Origin: an uncultured Flavobacteriaceae bacterium
GTDB lineage: Bacteria > Bacteroidota > Bacteroidia > Flavobacteriales > Flavobacteriaceae
Reading direction: 5' to 3'
Length of the DNA stretch: 64,000 nucleotides
Assembly: GCA_947486785.1 (NCBI GenBank)
Contig: CANKUU010000002.1
Span: forward strand, 175,682 to 239,681
Positions 1-8,989 of this stretch are shown in pieces; position 1 is the first letter of the stretch, and every line of letters starts with the position of its first letter. The notes under the pieces were generated by a model. It was not told the origin of the DNA and did not search any database. It saw only the letters and a program-made list of their open reading frames with translations. The position numbers and the translations under genes were made by a program.

Positions 1-1297
1 TGACGGCATAGCTGTTGATTGGCCGGTACGCTACAAAGATATTGCCCCTTGGTATGATAAGGTAGAATCTTATATTGGGGTAACGGGAGAGAAATTAGGC
101 CTACCACAATTGCCTGATGGCCAATTTGAACCAATGATGGAGCTTAATTGTGCTGAACAGCTAATACGAGAAAAAGTAGCAGAAAATTTTGATGGGCGTG
201 TCGTTACGGCTGGTCGTGTTGCACACATTAACAGCGATAAAAAATTTGCCGGTGACGGCAGATCGCGTTGTAAATTTAGAAACAGATGTATTAGAGGTTG
301 CCCTTTTGGAGCTTATTTTAGCAGTCTTTCGTCTACCTTACCGGCAGCAGAAGCAACCGGTAACATGACTTTAAGACCAGATTCTATAGTGCATGAAGTT
401 ATGTATGACCCCGATACTAAAAAAGCGACGGGTGTTAAAGTTATTGATAGGGTTACAAAAGAAACTTTTGAGTTTAAAGCAAAGGTAATTTTCCTTTGTG
501 CCTCTTCTATTGCTTCAACTTCCATTTTAATGCAGTCGAAATCAGATCGCTTTCCAAACGGAATGGGTAATGATTCTGATCAACTCGGTCGTAATATTAT
601 GGATCATCATTTAGGTGTGGGTGCCTCTGGAAAACTAGAAGGTTTTGAAGATAAGTACTTTAAAGGAAGAAAACCAAACGGTATATATCTGCCTCGTTTT
701 AGAAATTTAGGCGGAAAAACGAATCGAACCGATTATAAGCGTGGCTTTGGATATCAAGGTGGCGGAGGAAGAGGTAATTGGCAAGATTCAATTGCTGAAT
801 TATCACATGGTAAAGATTTAAAAGATGCGATATTAAAACCAGGGGGTTGGACTTTTGGAATGGGCGGTTTTGGAGAAGTATTACCGTATGAAGACAATCG
901 ATTTACTTTAAACTACGATAAGCTAGATCAATGGGGCTTACCAACCGTAACTTTTGATGCGGAATTTAAAGAAAATGAATGGAACATGCGTAAAGACATG
1001 AAAGAATCTGCCGTAGACATGCTTACCAAAGCTGGCTTAAAAGAAGTAGAGCCATTTGACAATCCTGGTGCGCTAGGCTTAGGAATACATGAAATGGGAA
1101 CCGCTCGTATGGGCAGAAACAGAAAAACTTCTGTTGTAAATGGTCACAATGCGCTTCATGATGTACCCAACGTATATGTAACAGATGGTTCATTTATGAC
1201 CTCAGCAAGTTGTGTTAACCCATCATTAACTTACATGGCATTTACGGCTAGAGCTGCAAATCATGCCGCACAAGAACTTAAAAAAGGAAACATATAA
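1..1297 (+). CDS. GMC-family FAD oxidoreductase, large subunit (5' end missing)
   Basis: This is the C-terminal part of a glucose-methanol-choline flavoenzyme. The frame is open from base 2 (DWPVRYKDIAPWY is typical of the family), so the FAD-binding N terminus lies left of the window. Family marks are HEMGTARMG, VTDGSFM and a final NPSLTYMAFTARA carrying the usual catalytic His/Asn region. Three cysteines at about bases 269, 287 and 299 (RCKFRNRC, then RGCPFGA) resemble the cysteine patch that holds an Fe-S cluster in bacterial FAD-glucose dehydrogenase catalytic subunits. The stop overlaps the next start (TAATG), so the two genes are translationally coupled. It probably oxidises a sugar or glycoside in the periplasm together with the small subunit. 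The substrate cannot be read from the sequence. Confidence 0.9.
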   Translation, partial: DGIAVDWPVRYKDIAPWYDKVESYIGVTGEKLGLPQLPDGQFEPMMELNCAEQLIREKVAENFDGRVVTAGRVAHINSDKKFAGDGRSRCKFRNRCIRGCPFGAYFSSLSSTLPAAEATGNMTLRPDSIVHEVMYDPDTKKATGVKVIDRVTKETFEFKAKVIFLCASSIASTSILMQSKSDRFPNGMGNDSDQLGRNIMDHHLGVGASGKLEGFEDKYFKGRKPNGIYLPRFRNLGGKTNRTDYKRGFGYQGGGGRGNWQDSIAELSHGKDLKDAILKPGGWTFGMGGFGEVLPYEDNRFTLNYDKLDQWGLPTVTFDAEFKENEWNMRKDMKESAVDMLTKAGLKEVEPFDNPGALGLGIHEMGTARMGRNRKTSVVNGHNALHDVPNVYVTDGSFMTSASCVNPSLTYMAFTARAANHAAQELKKGNI

Positions 1298-1944
1298 TGG
1301 ATAGAAGAAAAGCACTCAGAAATATGGGTCTTGCAATGGGTTATACCGTAGCAGCACCAACGCTTATTAGTATAATGCAAAGCTGTAAAGAGGAAGTTGT
1401 TTTTGATTGGACACCAGATTTTTTTACCAAAGAACAAGGTATGGCTTTAATCAAATTGGTTGATATTATTTTACCAAAAACAGATACCCCATCTGCCTCT
1501 GAAGTACAAACGCATCTTTTTATAGACCGTTTTAATAACGAAGTCTTAGATACGAATCAACAAGACTTTATAAAAATGACCGCATCTCGGTTTTTTAATA
1601 AAGCGCTTAAAGACGCAGGCGTCGAAAACATTACTGATTTAAACGAGGCGCAACTTGAGAAAACCTTAGCGGCAACTTTAAATGTTTCAAAAGAAATTGA
1701 AAAAACAAATGAAGAAGCCATTGAAAAATATATGTTAGCGATTGCCGATGGCAAAGAAGCGCTCCTTGACGATGAAATTGCTTGCCACGCCTACGCAAGT
1801 AATTTACGAAATATGACCATTATGGGTTTTAAAACTTCAGAATATATCGGAGAAGAAGTATTGGCCTATCAACCTATACCAGGTGAATATATAGGTTGTG
1901 CTGATGTTGAAGAACTGACGAAAGGAAAAGCTTGGTCACTTTAA
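1297..1944 (+). CDS. Gluconate 2-dehydrogenase subunit 3 family protein (small 'hitchhiker' subunit)
   Basis: This 215-residue protein has a twin-arginine signal peptide (MDRRKALRNMGLAMG, then a hydrophobic stretch to about residue 29 ending in a Cys). Size, signal and position directly after a GMC enzyme fit the gamma/small subunit of FAD-dependent sugar dehydrogenases. Those subunits carry the Tat signal and escort the cofactor-loaded large subunit across the membrane. The body (GMALIKLVDIILPKTDTPSA) is characteristic of the Gluconate_2-dh3 family. The start overlaps the upstream stop by one base, and a strong terminator follows the gene. The family call is firm. The specific enzyme (glucoside 3-dehydrogenase-like or another) is inference. 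Confidence 0.88.
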   Translation: MDRRKALRNMGLAMGYTVAAPTLISIMQSCKEEVVFDWTPDFFTKEQGMALIKLVDIILPKTDTPSASEVQTHLFIDRFNNEVLDTNQQDFIKMTASRFFNKALKDAGVENITDLNEAQLEKTLAATLNVSKEIEKTNEEAIEKYMLAIADGKEALLDDEIACHAYASNLRNMTIMGFKTSEYIGEEVLAYQPIPGEYIGCADVEELTKGKAWSL

Positions 1945-1958
1945 CCCTATAAAACTGA

Positions 1959-1986
1959 GCCCTTGCATTGCAAGGGCTTTTTTATT
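1959..1986 (+). terminator. Rho-independent terminator of the GMC operon
   Basis: A perfect 8-bp stem (GCCCTTGC / GCAAGGGC, 1959-1966 and 1970-1977) with a 3-nt loop is followed at once by a T run. It lies 15 bases after the small-subunit stop codon. Confidence 0.92.
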
Positions 1987-2041
1987 TTTATAAAAATCAT
2001 CTGTAAAATAGTGGTGTACATATAATCAATAAAGTTACCTA

Positions 2042-2959
2042 ATGAAAAGAAGAAGGTTTATTCAGAAAACTGCTTTATCCACGGGCGCAATTGCCATGAG
2101 CGGAGGACTCTCTTATGCAACCGAAAAAGCACGTATGCCTAAACATAACTTTCATTTAAAATACGCTCCGCATTTGGGTATGTTCAAAAATCATGCAGGA
2201 GAAGATCCCATTGATCAGCTCCATTTTATGGCCGACCAAGGCTTTAGAGCTTTTGAAGACAATGAAATGCGTAATCGTTCCACTACTCTTCAAGAAAGAA
2301 TCGCTAAAACTATGCAAGATCTCAAGATGCAAATGGGAGTATTTGTAGCACATAAGATCTATTGGAAAGAACCCAATCTAGCTTCAGGTGATTTAGCTAA
2401 AAGAACTGAGTTTTTAAACGACATTAAAAGCGCTATAGAAGTAGCTAAACGAGTTAATGCGAAGTGGATGACCGTTGTGCCAGGTCATGTTGATTTGCGT
2501 AAATCTATGGGCTTTCAGACTGCGAATGTCATAGAATCTTTAAAACAAGCATCTGCCTTGCTAGAACCGCATAACATAAGCATGGTACTTGAACCATTAA
2601 ATTTTAGAGATCATCCTGGTTTATTTTTAACAAGATCTCCACAAGCTTATGAAATATGCAAAGCTGTAGGTTCACCTTCCTGCAAAATATTATTTGACAT
2701 TTATCACCAGCAAATTCAAGAAGGCAACTTAATACCTAATATGGAGGCTGCCTGGAGCGAAATAGCCTACATTCAAATAGGTGACAATCCGGGTCGCAAA
2801 GAACCTACTACTGGTGAAATTAATTATAAAAATGTTTTTAAATGGATACATGATAAAAAATTCGATGGCATTTTAGGAATGGAACACGGTAACGCTAACC
2901 CCGATAAAAAAGGTGAACTAATGGTTATTGATGCCTATAAGCAAGTCGATACCTTTTAA
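2042..2959 (+). CDS. Exported Hyi-like (hydroxypyruvate isomerase family) TIM-barrel protein
   Basis: This 305-residue protein has a Tat-type signal (MKRRRFIQKTALSTGAIAMS). The mature part matches the hydroxypyruvate isomerase/AP-endonuclease-2-like TIM barrel. LEPLNFRDHPGLF, ILFDIYHQQIQEG, IQIGDNPGRKEPTTGEINY and GMEHGN supply the usual Glu/Asp/His/Glu metal ligands. Classical Hyi is cytoplasmic, so the Tat signal points to an exported sugar or keto-sugar isomerase/epimerase. It sits 97 bases after the GMC operon, beyond that operon's terminator, so it is probably transcribed separately. The true substrate is unknown. Confidence 0.85.
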   Translation: MKRRRFIQKTALSTGAIAMSGGLSYATEKARMPKHNFHLKYAPHLGMFKNHAGEDPIDQLHFMADQGFRAFEDNEMRNRSTTLQERIAKTMQDLKMQMGVFVAHKIYWKEPNLASGDLAKRTEFLNDIKSAIEVAKRVNAKWMTVVPGHVDLRKSMGFQTANVIESLKQASALLEPHNISMVLEPLNFRDHPGLFLTRSPQAYEICKAVGSPSCKILFDIYHQQIQEGNLIPNMEAAWSEIAYIQIGDNPGRKEPTTGEINYKNVFKWIHDKKFDGILGMEHGNANPDKKGELMVIDAYKQVDTF

Positions 2960-3174
2960 TACTACCATAGCAACTTAATATATTCTTTTCGAGAACCAAA
3001 ACGTATTTTAAATAATTGATATACTGCAATTTATTGGTATTACAGAGCGCACTAAATAGTGTATTTGATCTGAAATATTTTTTTTACTAAGCCGTTTATC
3101 GAAAAAATACGCTGTTTTCGTTGTACTACACCATAGCCGTATAACATTTAGATATCAGGCTCAGTTATTAAAGC

Positions 3175-3372
3175 ATGAAAACATATGTATCCGCAATTTT
3201 AGCCTACTTTATTTTAATGGTTGTTTCTAAGATCGTCTATTCGTATTATAGCAGTTTAAACCAATCTACTGATTTAAGTAATACACCGAAGATTAATCTA
3301 AACTTTAAACTATATCCTTTACGTGAAAGTCTAATGAGTGTTTGGATTAGTATTTTAAGTATTTGGTGTTAG
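3175..3372 (+). CDS. Possible small membrane peptide (65 aa)
   Basis: I do not recognise this ORF. It has an ATG start and one clear hydrophobic helix near the N terminus (AILAYFILMVVSKIVYSYY), then a short polar tail. The helix resembles that of the 27-residue ORF 160 bases downstream: both contain an ILA..YI-like core and then SKI. It lies in an otherwise empty interval and has no clear ribosome-binding site or promoter. It could be a genuine small membrane protein or a chance ORF. Confidence 0.35.
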   Translation: MKTYVSAILAYFILMVVSKIVYSYYSSLNQSTDLSNTPKINLNFKLYPLRESLMSVWISILSIWC

Positions 3373-3532
3373 CCGGCAACTCACAACAATCGTTTAACAA
3401 AAATTCGTACTAGTAAACTAAAGATTTCGTGCTTTTTATTGTTTTTTTATGTATTTGAACTGTAATTTGTGTAAAAACATACTTCTTTCTTCAAATATTT
3501 GATTTAAATTCGCACTCCGAAAGATTGAAGTT

Positions 3533-3616
3533 ATGGACAAGTATTACATCATTTTGGCGATTTACATTGCTGCTTTCGCAATTTCTAAAATTGCAAAGCC
3601 GTTCGTAGAAAAATAA
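3533..3616 (+). CDS. Possible very small membrane peptide (27 aa)
   Basis: This short ATG-started frame has a hydrophobic core (IILAIYIAAFAISKI) and a charged end (AKPFVEK). It has the form of many bacterial single-helix miniproteins. It resembles the N-terminal helix of the preceding small ORF. There is no database support and no homolog I can name. Confidence 0.3.
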   Translation: MDKYYIILAIYIAAFAISKIAKPFVEK

Positions 3617-3784
3617 ATTTAACCGCTTTCAATTAGATATCTATATTCCTATTAGATACGACCTCTTTCAACCATTCTATTTTTAAGAATACAATAATTT
3701 GCAAACCAATACCTAGCTTTATATTAAATAGGCTTATTCGTATTCGCATTTTCAATATTAATTAGCAAAAACGTACTCACACAT

Positions 3785-3825
3785 AAAGCCCCAATAGTAA
3801 TTTATATATTAGCTATTGGGGCTTT
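3785..3825. terminator. Bidirectional terminator at the end of nrdA
   Basis: A 13-bp inverted repeat (AAAGCCCCAATAG, 3785-3797; CTATTGGGGCTTT, 3813-3825) has a 15-nt loop and A/T flanks on both sides. It lies 57 bases beyond the nrdA stop codon and most likely terminates the nrd transcript on the minus strand. Confidence 0.85.
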
Positions 3826-3881
3826 TTAAAAGGTCTTCGTGTTGTTAAATACGAAGAATTATAATCTAATAAATCGTATGG

Positions 3882-6371
3882 TTAAGATCCACACATTAAA
3901 CAATCATCATCTGGCTGACCTTCTTTAGCTCTCGCAATCATCTCTTTCATTTCTTGAGGTGTCATAGGTACTATATCAGATTCTGATTGAGAAACCCCTA
4001 TAGGCGTAGTTTGCACCTGAATAGCGGCTACTTGTTTTACAGACGGTACGGTTGCAGAAATTTCCGCTTCTGCTGCTACACTAATAGGCGTTTCTTTCTT
4101 TTTAGTGTTATCAAGCGTAAACTTAATTGCATCTACAGCAGCTTTTGTTCGTAAGTAATACATTCCTGTTTTTAATCCGCTTTTCCAAGCATAAAAATGC
4201 ATTGATGTTAATTTTGAGTAATTCGCATTTTCCATAAATAGGTTTAATGATTGACTTTGATCAATAAAATACCCTCTTTGGCGCGACATATCAATAATGT
4301 CTTTCATACTTAACTCCCAAACTGTTTTATACAGTTCTCTTATCTCTGAAGGAATAGTCTCAATATGCTGAATAGAGCCGTTTGCACGCATTAATTCTTG
4401 TTTCATATTTTCATTCCACAACCCTAAACTTACCAAATCTTCTAAGAGATGCTTGTTTACAACGATAAACTCTCCTGAGAGTACTCGTCTTGTATAAATA
4501 TTTGACGTGTATGGCTCAAAACATTCATTGTTTCCTAATATTTGGGAAGTAGATGCTGTTGGCATTGGCGCAACTAATAGCGAGTTACGCACCCCATTTT
4601 TCATTACTTCTTTACGAAGTTTATCCCAGTTCCATCTACCAGACAACTCTTCGTCTTTAATATTCCACAAATTATGCTGAAAATCTCCTTTTGAAATAGG
4701 AGAACCTTCATAGGTTGAATATGGCCCTTCTTCTATTGCTGCCTCCATTGAAGCGGTAACAGCTGCAAAATATAGCGTTTCAAATATTTCTTGATTAAGT
4801 TTCTTTGCCTCATCACTAGTAAACGGTAACCGCAACATAATAAAAGCATCTGCTAAACCTTGAACACCTAAGCCAATGGGGCGGTGACGCATGTTAGAGT
4901 TTTCTGCTTCTACTACAGGATAGTAATTTCTATCTATTACTTTATTTAAATTTTTGGTCACCCGCTTGGTTACCTTGAATAGTTCTTTATGATCAAATTT
5001 TCCATTCTTAATGAACATTGGCAACGCAATCGATGCTAAATTACAAACGGCAATTTCATCTGGAGAGGTGTACTCCATAATCTCAGTACAAAGATTTGAG
5101 GATCTAATGGTACCAAGATTCTTTTGATTACTCTTACGATTGGCAGCATCTTTATACAACATGTAAGGCGTACCTGTCTCTATTTGAGATTCAAGTATTT
5201 TCTCCCAAAGTTCTCTTGCTTTTACCGTTTTACGGCCTTTTCCTTCTGCCTCATAGCTCGTATACAGTTTTTCAAACTCTTCGCTATGACTGGTAAACAA
5301 ACCTGGGCACTCGCTTGGGCACATAAGTGTCCAATTTTCATTATTCTCAACTCTTTTCATGAATAAATCTGAAATCCACATCGCATAAAATAAATCACGC
5401 GCTCTCATTTCTTCTTTACCATGGTTCTTTTTCAAATCTAAAAACTCAAAGATATCTGCATGCCAAGGCTCCATATAGATTGCAAAACTCCCTTTACGTT
5501 TTCCGCCTCCTTGATCTACATATCTGGCCGTATCATTAAAAACTTGTAACATGGGTACAATACCGTTGGATGTTCCATTTGTTCCTGCAATATATGAGCC
5601 TGTTGCTCTAATATTATGAATAGACAAGCCTATACCACCTGCCGATTGCGAAATTTTTGCGGTATCTTTTAAAGTATCATAAATGCCTTCAATGCTATCA
5701 TCTTTCATTGCTATCAAAAAACATGAAGACATTTGGGGTTTTGGTGTACCAGAGTTAAACAAAGTTGGAGTCGCATGTGTAAAATATTTTTTAGACATTA
5801 ACTCGTATGTTTCTATCGCAGCATCTAAATCATCTAAATGAATACCTATAGAAACCCTCATTAGCATATGCTGTGGACGCTCTGCTATTTTACCGTTTAG
5901 TTTTAATAAATACGATCGCTCTAAGGTTTTAAATCCAAAATAGTCGTAACCAAAATCGCGATTATAGATTATGGTTGAATCTAATTTTTCTGAATTTTCT
6001 GAAATCACTTTAAAAACCTCGTCTGAAATTAGTGGTGCTTTCTTTCCGGTTCGGGGATTTACGTAGAGGTATAAATCCTCCATTGTTTCTGAAAACGATT
6101 TCTTAGTGTTTTTATGTAAGTTAGATACTGAAATACGTGCGGCCAACTTAGCGTAATCTGGATGCGTTGTAGTCATTGTTGCTGCAATTTCTGCAGCTAA
6201 ATTATCTAGCTCAGAAGTTGTTACACCATCATAAAGACCTTCAATAACACGCATTGCCACTTTTAATGGATCTACCAAGCCATTAAGGCTGTAACATAAT
6301 TTTCTAATTCGAGCTGTAATTTTATCAAACATGATAAGCTCTTTTCTACCGTCTCTTTTTATTACATACAT
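3882..6371 (-). CDS. nrdA: Ribonucleoside-diphosphate reductase class Ia, alpha subunit
   Basis: This large subunit of class Ia ribonucleotide reductase makes dNDPs from NDPs. It has 829 residues. An ATP-cone regulatory domain covers about residues 1-90 ([18 protein letters not shown]). The catalytic barrel carries C217, the N426-x-C428-x-E430 triad in NLCTE, and C443, equivalent to C225, N437, C439, E441 and C462 of the E. coli enzyme. The C terminus ends in the redox pair CLMC, used to re-reduce the active site. Between the barrel and this tail is a long Ala/Val/Ser/Thr/Pro-rich linker (about residues 757-805). It lies 138 bases downstream of nrdB on the same strand, consistent with one nrdBA transcript. 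Confidence 0.97.
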   Translation of the reverse strand: MYVIKRDGRKELIMFDKITARIRKLCYSLNGLVDPLKVAMRVIEGLYDGVTTSELDNLAAEIAATMTTTHPDYAKLAARISVSNLHKNTKKSFSETMEDLYLYVNPRTGKKAPLISDEVFKVISENSEKLDSTIIYNRDFGYDYFGFKTLERSYLLKLNGKIAERPQHMLMRVSIGIHLDDLDAAIETYELMSKKYFTHATPTLFNSGTPKPQMSSCFLIAMKDDSIEGIYDTLKDTAKISQSAGGIGLSIHNIRATGSYIAGTNGTSNGIVPMLQVFNDTARYVDQGGGKRKGSFAIYMEPWHADIFEFLDLKKNHGKEEMRARDLFYAMWISDLFMKRVENNENWTLMCPSECPGLFTSHSEEFEKLYTSYEAEGKGRKTVKARELWEKILESQIETGTPYMLYKDAANRKSNQKNLGTIRSSNLCTEIMEYTSPDEIAVCNLASIALPMFIKNGKFDHKELFKVTKRVTKNLNKVIDRNYYPVVEAENSNMRHRPIGLGVQGLADAFIMLRLPFTSDEAKKLNQEIFETLYFAAVTASMEAAIEEGPYSTYEGSPISKGDFQHNLWNIKDEELSGRWNWDKLRKEVMKNGVRNSLLVAPMPTASTSQILGNNECFEPYTSNIYTRRVLSGEFIVVNKHLLEDLVSLGLWNENMKQELMRANGSIQHIETIPSEIRELYKTVWELSMKDIIDMSRQRGYFIDQSQSLNLFMENANYSKLTSMHFYAWKSGLKTGMYYLRTKAAVDAIKFTLDNTKKKETPISVAAEAEISATVPSVKQVAAIQVQTTPIGVSQSESDIVPMTPQEMKEMIARAKEGQPDDDCLMCGS

Positions 6372-6509
6372 TTGGTTACTACTGTTTTTTGTGTGATTTG
6401 TATACTATTAAGTAACACCTTATTACAAGAGCTTTAAACTATTGTTAAAGATGTGGACCGAGTAATTGTTCGCTTGATACTACATGATGTACTACCAACA
6501 CATGAAAGT

Positions 6510-7496
6510 TTAAAAATCTGCGTCGAAGCTAATTTTCTGCGCATCTTCATCTTTTTCTTTGTTTAAAACGCCAGCTTTCTGGTACTCGGAAACTCGTTTC
6601 TCAAAGAAGTTTGTTTTTCCTTGCAATGAAATCATATCCATAAAATCAAACGGATTGGTGGTATTATAAACCTTATCACATTCTAATTCTACAAGAAGTC
6701 GATCCGTTACAAATTCTAAATATTGTGTCATAAGTTTCGAATTCATTCCGATTAAACTTGCAGGAAGTGATTCTGTTATAAACTCTCGCTCAATATCTAA
6801 AGCTTCAGTTAAAATTGCGGTAATTCGTTCTTTAGGAACTTTATTAATTAGGTGTCTGTTATGTAAATGCACCGCATAATCGCAATGCATGCCTTCGTCT
6901 CTTGAAATAAGTTCATTAGAAAAGGTTAAGCCTGGCATTAAACCTCTTTTCTTTAACCAAAAAATAGAACAGAAGGCACCTGAAAAGAAAATACCCTCAA
7001 CCGCAGCAAAAGCAATTAAACGTTCTGCAAAACTGGGCGATTCTATCCAATTTAAAGCCCAATCTGCCTTTTTCTTAATCGCAGGAAAATTCTCAATCGC
7101 TTTAAAAAGAACATTTTTTTCTTTTTCGTCTTTTACATATGTATCTATTAATAACGAATAGGTTTCAGAATGAATGTTTTCCATCATGATTTGAAAGCCA
7201 TAGAAAAATTTTGCCTCTGCGTACTGCACTTCACTAACAAAATTCTCAGCTAAATTTTCATTTACAATACCATCTGAAGCAGCAAAAAATGCCAAAATAT
7301 GTTTTATAAAATAGCGCTCATCATCATTCAACTTATTGTTCCAATGAATAGGATCTTCACTAAGGTCAATTTCTTCTGCTGTCCAAAAACAAGCTTCACA
7401 TTTTTTGTACCATTCCCATAAATCATGATGTTTTATTGGAAAAATTACAAAGCGGTCAGCGTTTTCTTCCAGAATAGGCTCTAAGGCAGTGGACAT
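6510..7496 (-). CDS. nrdB: Ribonucleoside-diphosphate reductase class Ia, beta subunit
   Basis: This is the radical-generating small subunit, about 328 residues from the ATG at 7496. The frame is open a further 34 codons upstream, but those codons are atypical for the family. The [16 protein letters not shown] start matches related proteins. Ligands of the di-iron centre are visible as D75 ([10 protein letters not shown]), E106 and H109 (MENIHSE), and the radical tyrosine is Y113. These match mouse R2 Asp139, Glu170, His173 and Tyr177. It partners NrdA, encoded just downstream. A weak -7-like element (CATCTTTG on the minus strand, 7563-7556) and two GTGATGG repeats lie in front of it. Confidence 0.96.
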   Translation of the reverse strand: MSTALEPILEENADRFVIFPIKHHDLWEWYKKCEACFWTAEEIDLSEDPIHWNNKLNDDERYFIKHILAFFAASDGIVNENLAENFVSEVQYAEAKFFYGFQIMMENIHSETYSLLIDTYVKDEKEKNVLFKAIENFPAIKKKADWALNWIESPSFAERLIAFAAVEGIFFSGAFCSIFWLKKRGLMPGLTFSNELISRDEGMHCDYAVHLHNRHLINKVPKERITAILTEALDIEREFITESLPASLIGMNSKLMTQYLEFVTDRLLVELECDKVYNTTNPFDFMDMISLQGKTNFFEKRVSEYQKAGVLNKEKDEDAQKISFDADF

Positions 7497-7521
7497 AGTA
7501 GTTTTAATTTTAAAAATTAAT

Positions 7522-7550
7522 GTGATGGATTGGATATTACCCCGTGATGG
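7522..7550. repeat. Paired GTGATGG direct repeats in the nrdB leader
   Basis: The heptamer GTGATGG occurs at 7522-7528 and again at 7544-7550, exactly 22 bases apart (about two helical turns), 26-54 bases before the nrdB start. It does not look like the usual NrdR box. It may be an unrelated operator or a leader element. Confidence 0.35.
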
Positions 7551-7598
7551 GCTTACAAAGATGGAAAAATATGAGCTATCAAAAGCGTTTGAGACCAA

Positions 7599-8271
7599 GA
7601 TTTGATCACAAAGTTTTTAACATCGTATGTTGAAATCTAAGCTCAGTACTGATGTATATTAGCCTTGTCAAGGAAAAGCGATTTTAACCAAAACAACCCT
7701 AAATGAGCTAATAAAAAATAAACCAAAAAGTATGTTTAGTAATATACTTTTTGGTTTAAAAATAGTCGTCTTTTTTAAAGGTTAACCTACAGTTTTAGAT
7801 AGTACTTTTCTGTCTTTCTAAATGATCATTGATTAAAATCAAAAGTATATCTTCAGATAAACAATAACAACCTCTTCTCTTTTTTAGCAATTTTAGCCAA
7901 CTTGCAAAGAATAGTCTCTGCATTCGAAATTTAATACCGTGCGTCAACTTTTACGTAGTACGTTTAATTTCTATTTAAAAAAGACCATAAAAAGTCATAT
8001 TTTACAAATTTACACCCAAGTGTTGGCATCATCATGTAGCAGCTGAATTAGGCGCTATATTAAATACTGAACAAGAAAATATTTAAAAAATTGATGCCGA
8101 TAATCGCTAACAATAAATACTAATGCGCATCTACGGTGAAAAAAGCAAAATCATGTAACAAAAATATTATGCCTAAATAAGGTTAGCGCTATGGATAATT
8201 TAGCAATTTTATGAATTAAAGATAATACGAAATAGCGATAATTAATTAACTTTAAGAAATTACTAAATTTT
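7599..8271. other. Gene-poor interval between nrdB and the LytTR regulator
   Basis: No credible coding frame is seen. It contains the strong hairpin at 7720-7757, described separately. A short stretch near 8030-8090 translates as an open, protein-like run (HHHVAAELGAILNTEQENI) but has no start and stops quickly. It could be a gene remnant. Confidence 0.5.
7720..7757. terminator. Orphan terminator-like hairpin
   Basis: A perfect 14-bp inverted repeat (AAACCAAAAAGTAT, 7720-7733; ATACTTTTTGGTTT, 7744-7757) has a 10-nt loop. A further T run follows on the minus strand (complement of 7711-7718). It lies between divergent genes, so no annotated transcript ends here. It implies either an unannotated small RNA or the residue of a lost gene. 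Confidence 0.6.
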
Positions 8272-8982
8272 ATGGTTAAAGCAGTTATAGTAGATGATGA
8301 GAAAAAAGCCCTACAAAGCCTAATTTGGGAGCTTACCAATTTTAGTAATGAAATTACTATTTCTGCAGCGTTTACCAATCCACTTGAAGCCCAAGCTTAC
8401 TTAGAAAAAAACACCCCAGATTGTCTTTTTTTAGATATTGAGATGCCCACTATGGATGGCTTTCAATTTATACAAAACCTTAAAAATAAAGATTTTCCTA
8501 TTGTAATTACTACCGCTTATAATCAATATGCAATAAAAGCTCTAAAGCATGAAGCAATAGACTACCTCTTAAAGCCAATAGATACTGATGACCTCTCGGA
8601 AACAGTGAAAAAAATTAAAAAATACAATAAGAAAAAACTAATATACAGCGCTACAATACCTGTTTTGCAAAAGAAAATTACTTTTAAAACTGATGGTAAA
8701 CTGGTGTTTTTAGAAAGTGATGAAATCATTTATGCCGAATCTGATGGAAATTATAGCACTATTTATCTAGTTGATGGCCATAAAATTGTGCTTACTAAAA
8801 AACTAAAAGAAGTTAATGAACTGTTACCAGAAGACATATTTTTTAGAATACACAATTCATTTATCGTAAATCTTAGTAAGATTAAAGAGTTTATAAAAAC
8901 TGATAACTACATTATCTTAAAACCTAATCATAAAATACCGGTCTCAAGGCAAAAAAAATCTGAACTCTTAGATTTGATTTAA
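8272..8982 (+). CDS. LytTR-family response regulator
   Basis: This 236-residue regulator has an N-terminal receiver domain (about 1-115: acidic pair in VDDE, phosphoacceptor D55 in FLDIEMPTMDG, conserved Lys in LLKPID). A C-terminal LytTR DNA-binding domain covers about 135-236 (SDGNYSTIYLVDGHKI, then FFRIHNSFIVNLSKI). The next gene, 7 bases downstream, is its likely cognate kinase. Target promoters cannot be predicted here. Confidence 0.95.
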   Translation: MVKAVIVDDEKKALQSLIWELTNFSNEITISAAFTNPLEAQAYLEKNTPDCLFLDIEMPTMDGFQFIQNLKNKDFPIVITTAYNQYAIKALKHEAIDYLLKPIDTDDLSETVKKIKKYNKKKLIYSATIPVLQKKITFKTDGKLVFLESDEIIYAESDGNYSTIYLVDGHKIVLTKKLKEVNELLPEDIFFRIHNSFIVNLSKIKEFIKTDNYIILKPNHKIPVSRQKKSELLDLI

Positions 8983-8989
8983 ACAGCAT

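Larger units (their letters stand above)
2960..3881. other. Long gene-poor interval with two tiny ORFs and one terminator
   Basis: Some 920 bases lie between the TIM-barrel gene and nrdA. I see no long coding frame. It holds two short hydrophobic ORFs (3175-3372 and 3533-3616, listed separately) and, close to nrdA, a bidirectional terminator (3785-3825). The rest is AT-rich with no recognisable RNA gene. Confidence 0.6.

Noticed and set aside
7494..7598. 34-codon N-terminal extension of NrdB
   Set aside because: The extension has no family resemblance, while the ATG at 7496 gives the usual NrdB N terminus. A weak -7-like sequence also lies within the extension.
8151..8378. Minus-strand frame overlapping the LytTR gene start
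   Set aside because: It mostly mirrors the receiver-domain gene and has no independent support.
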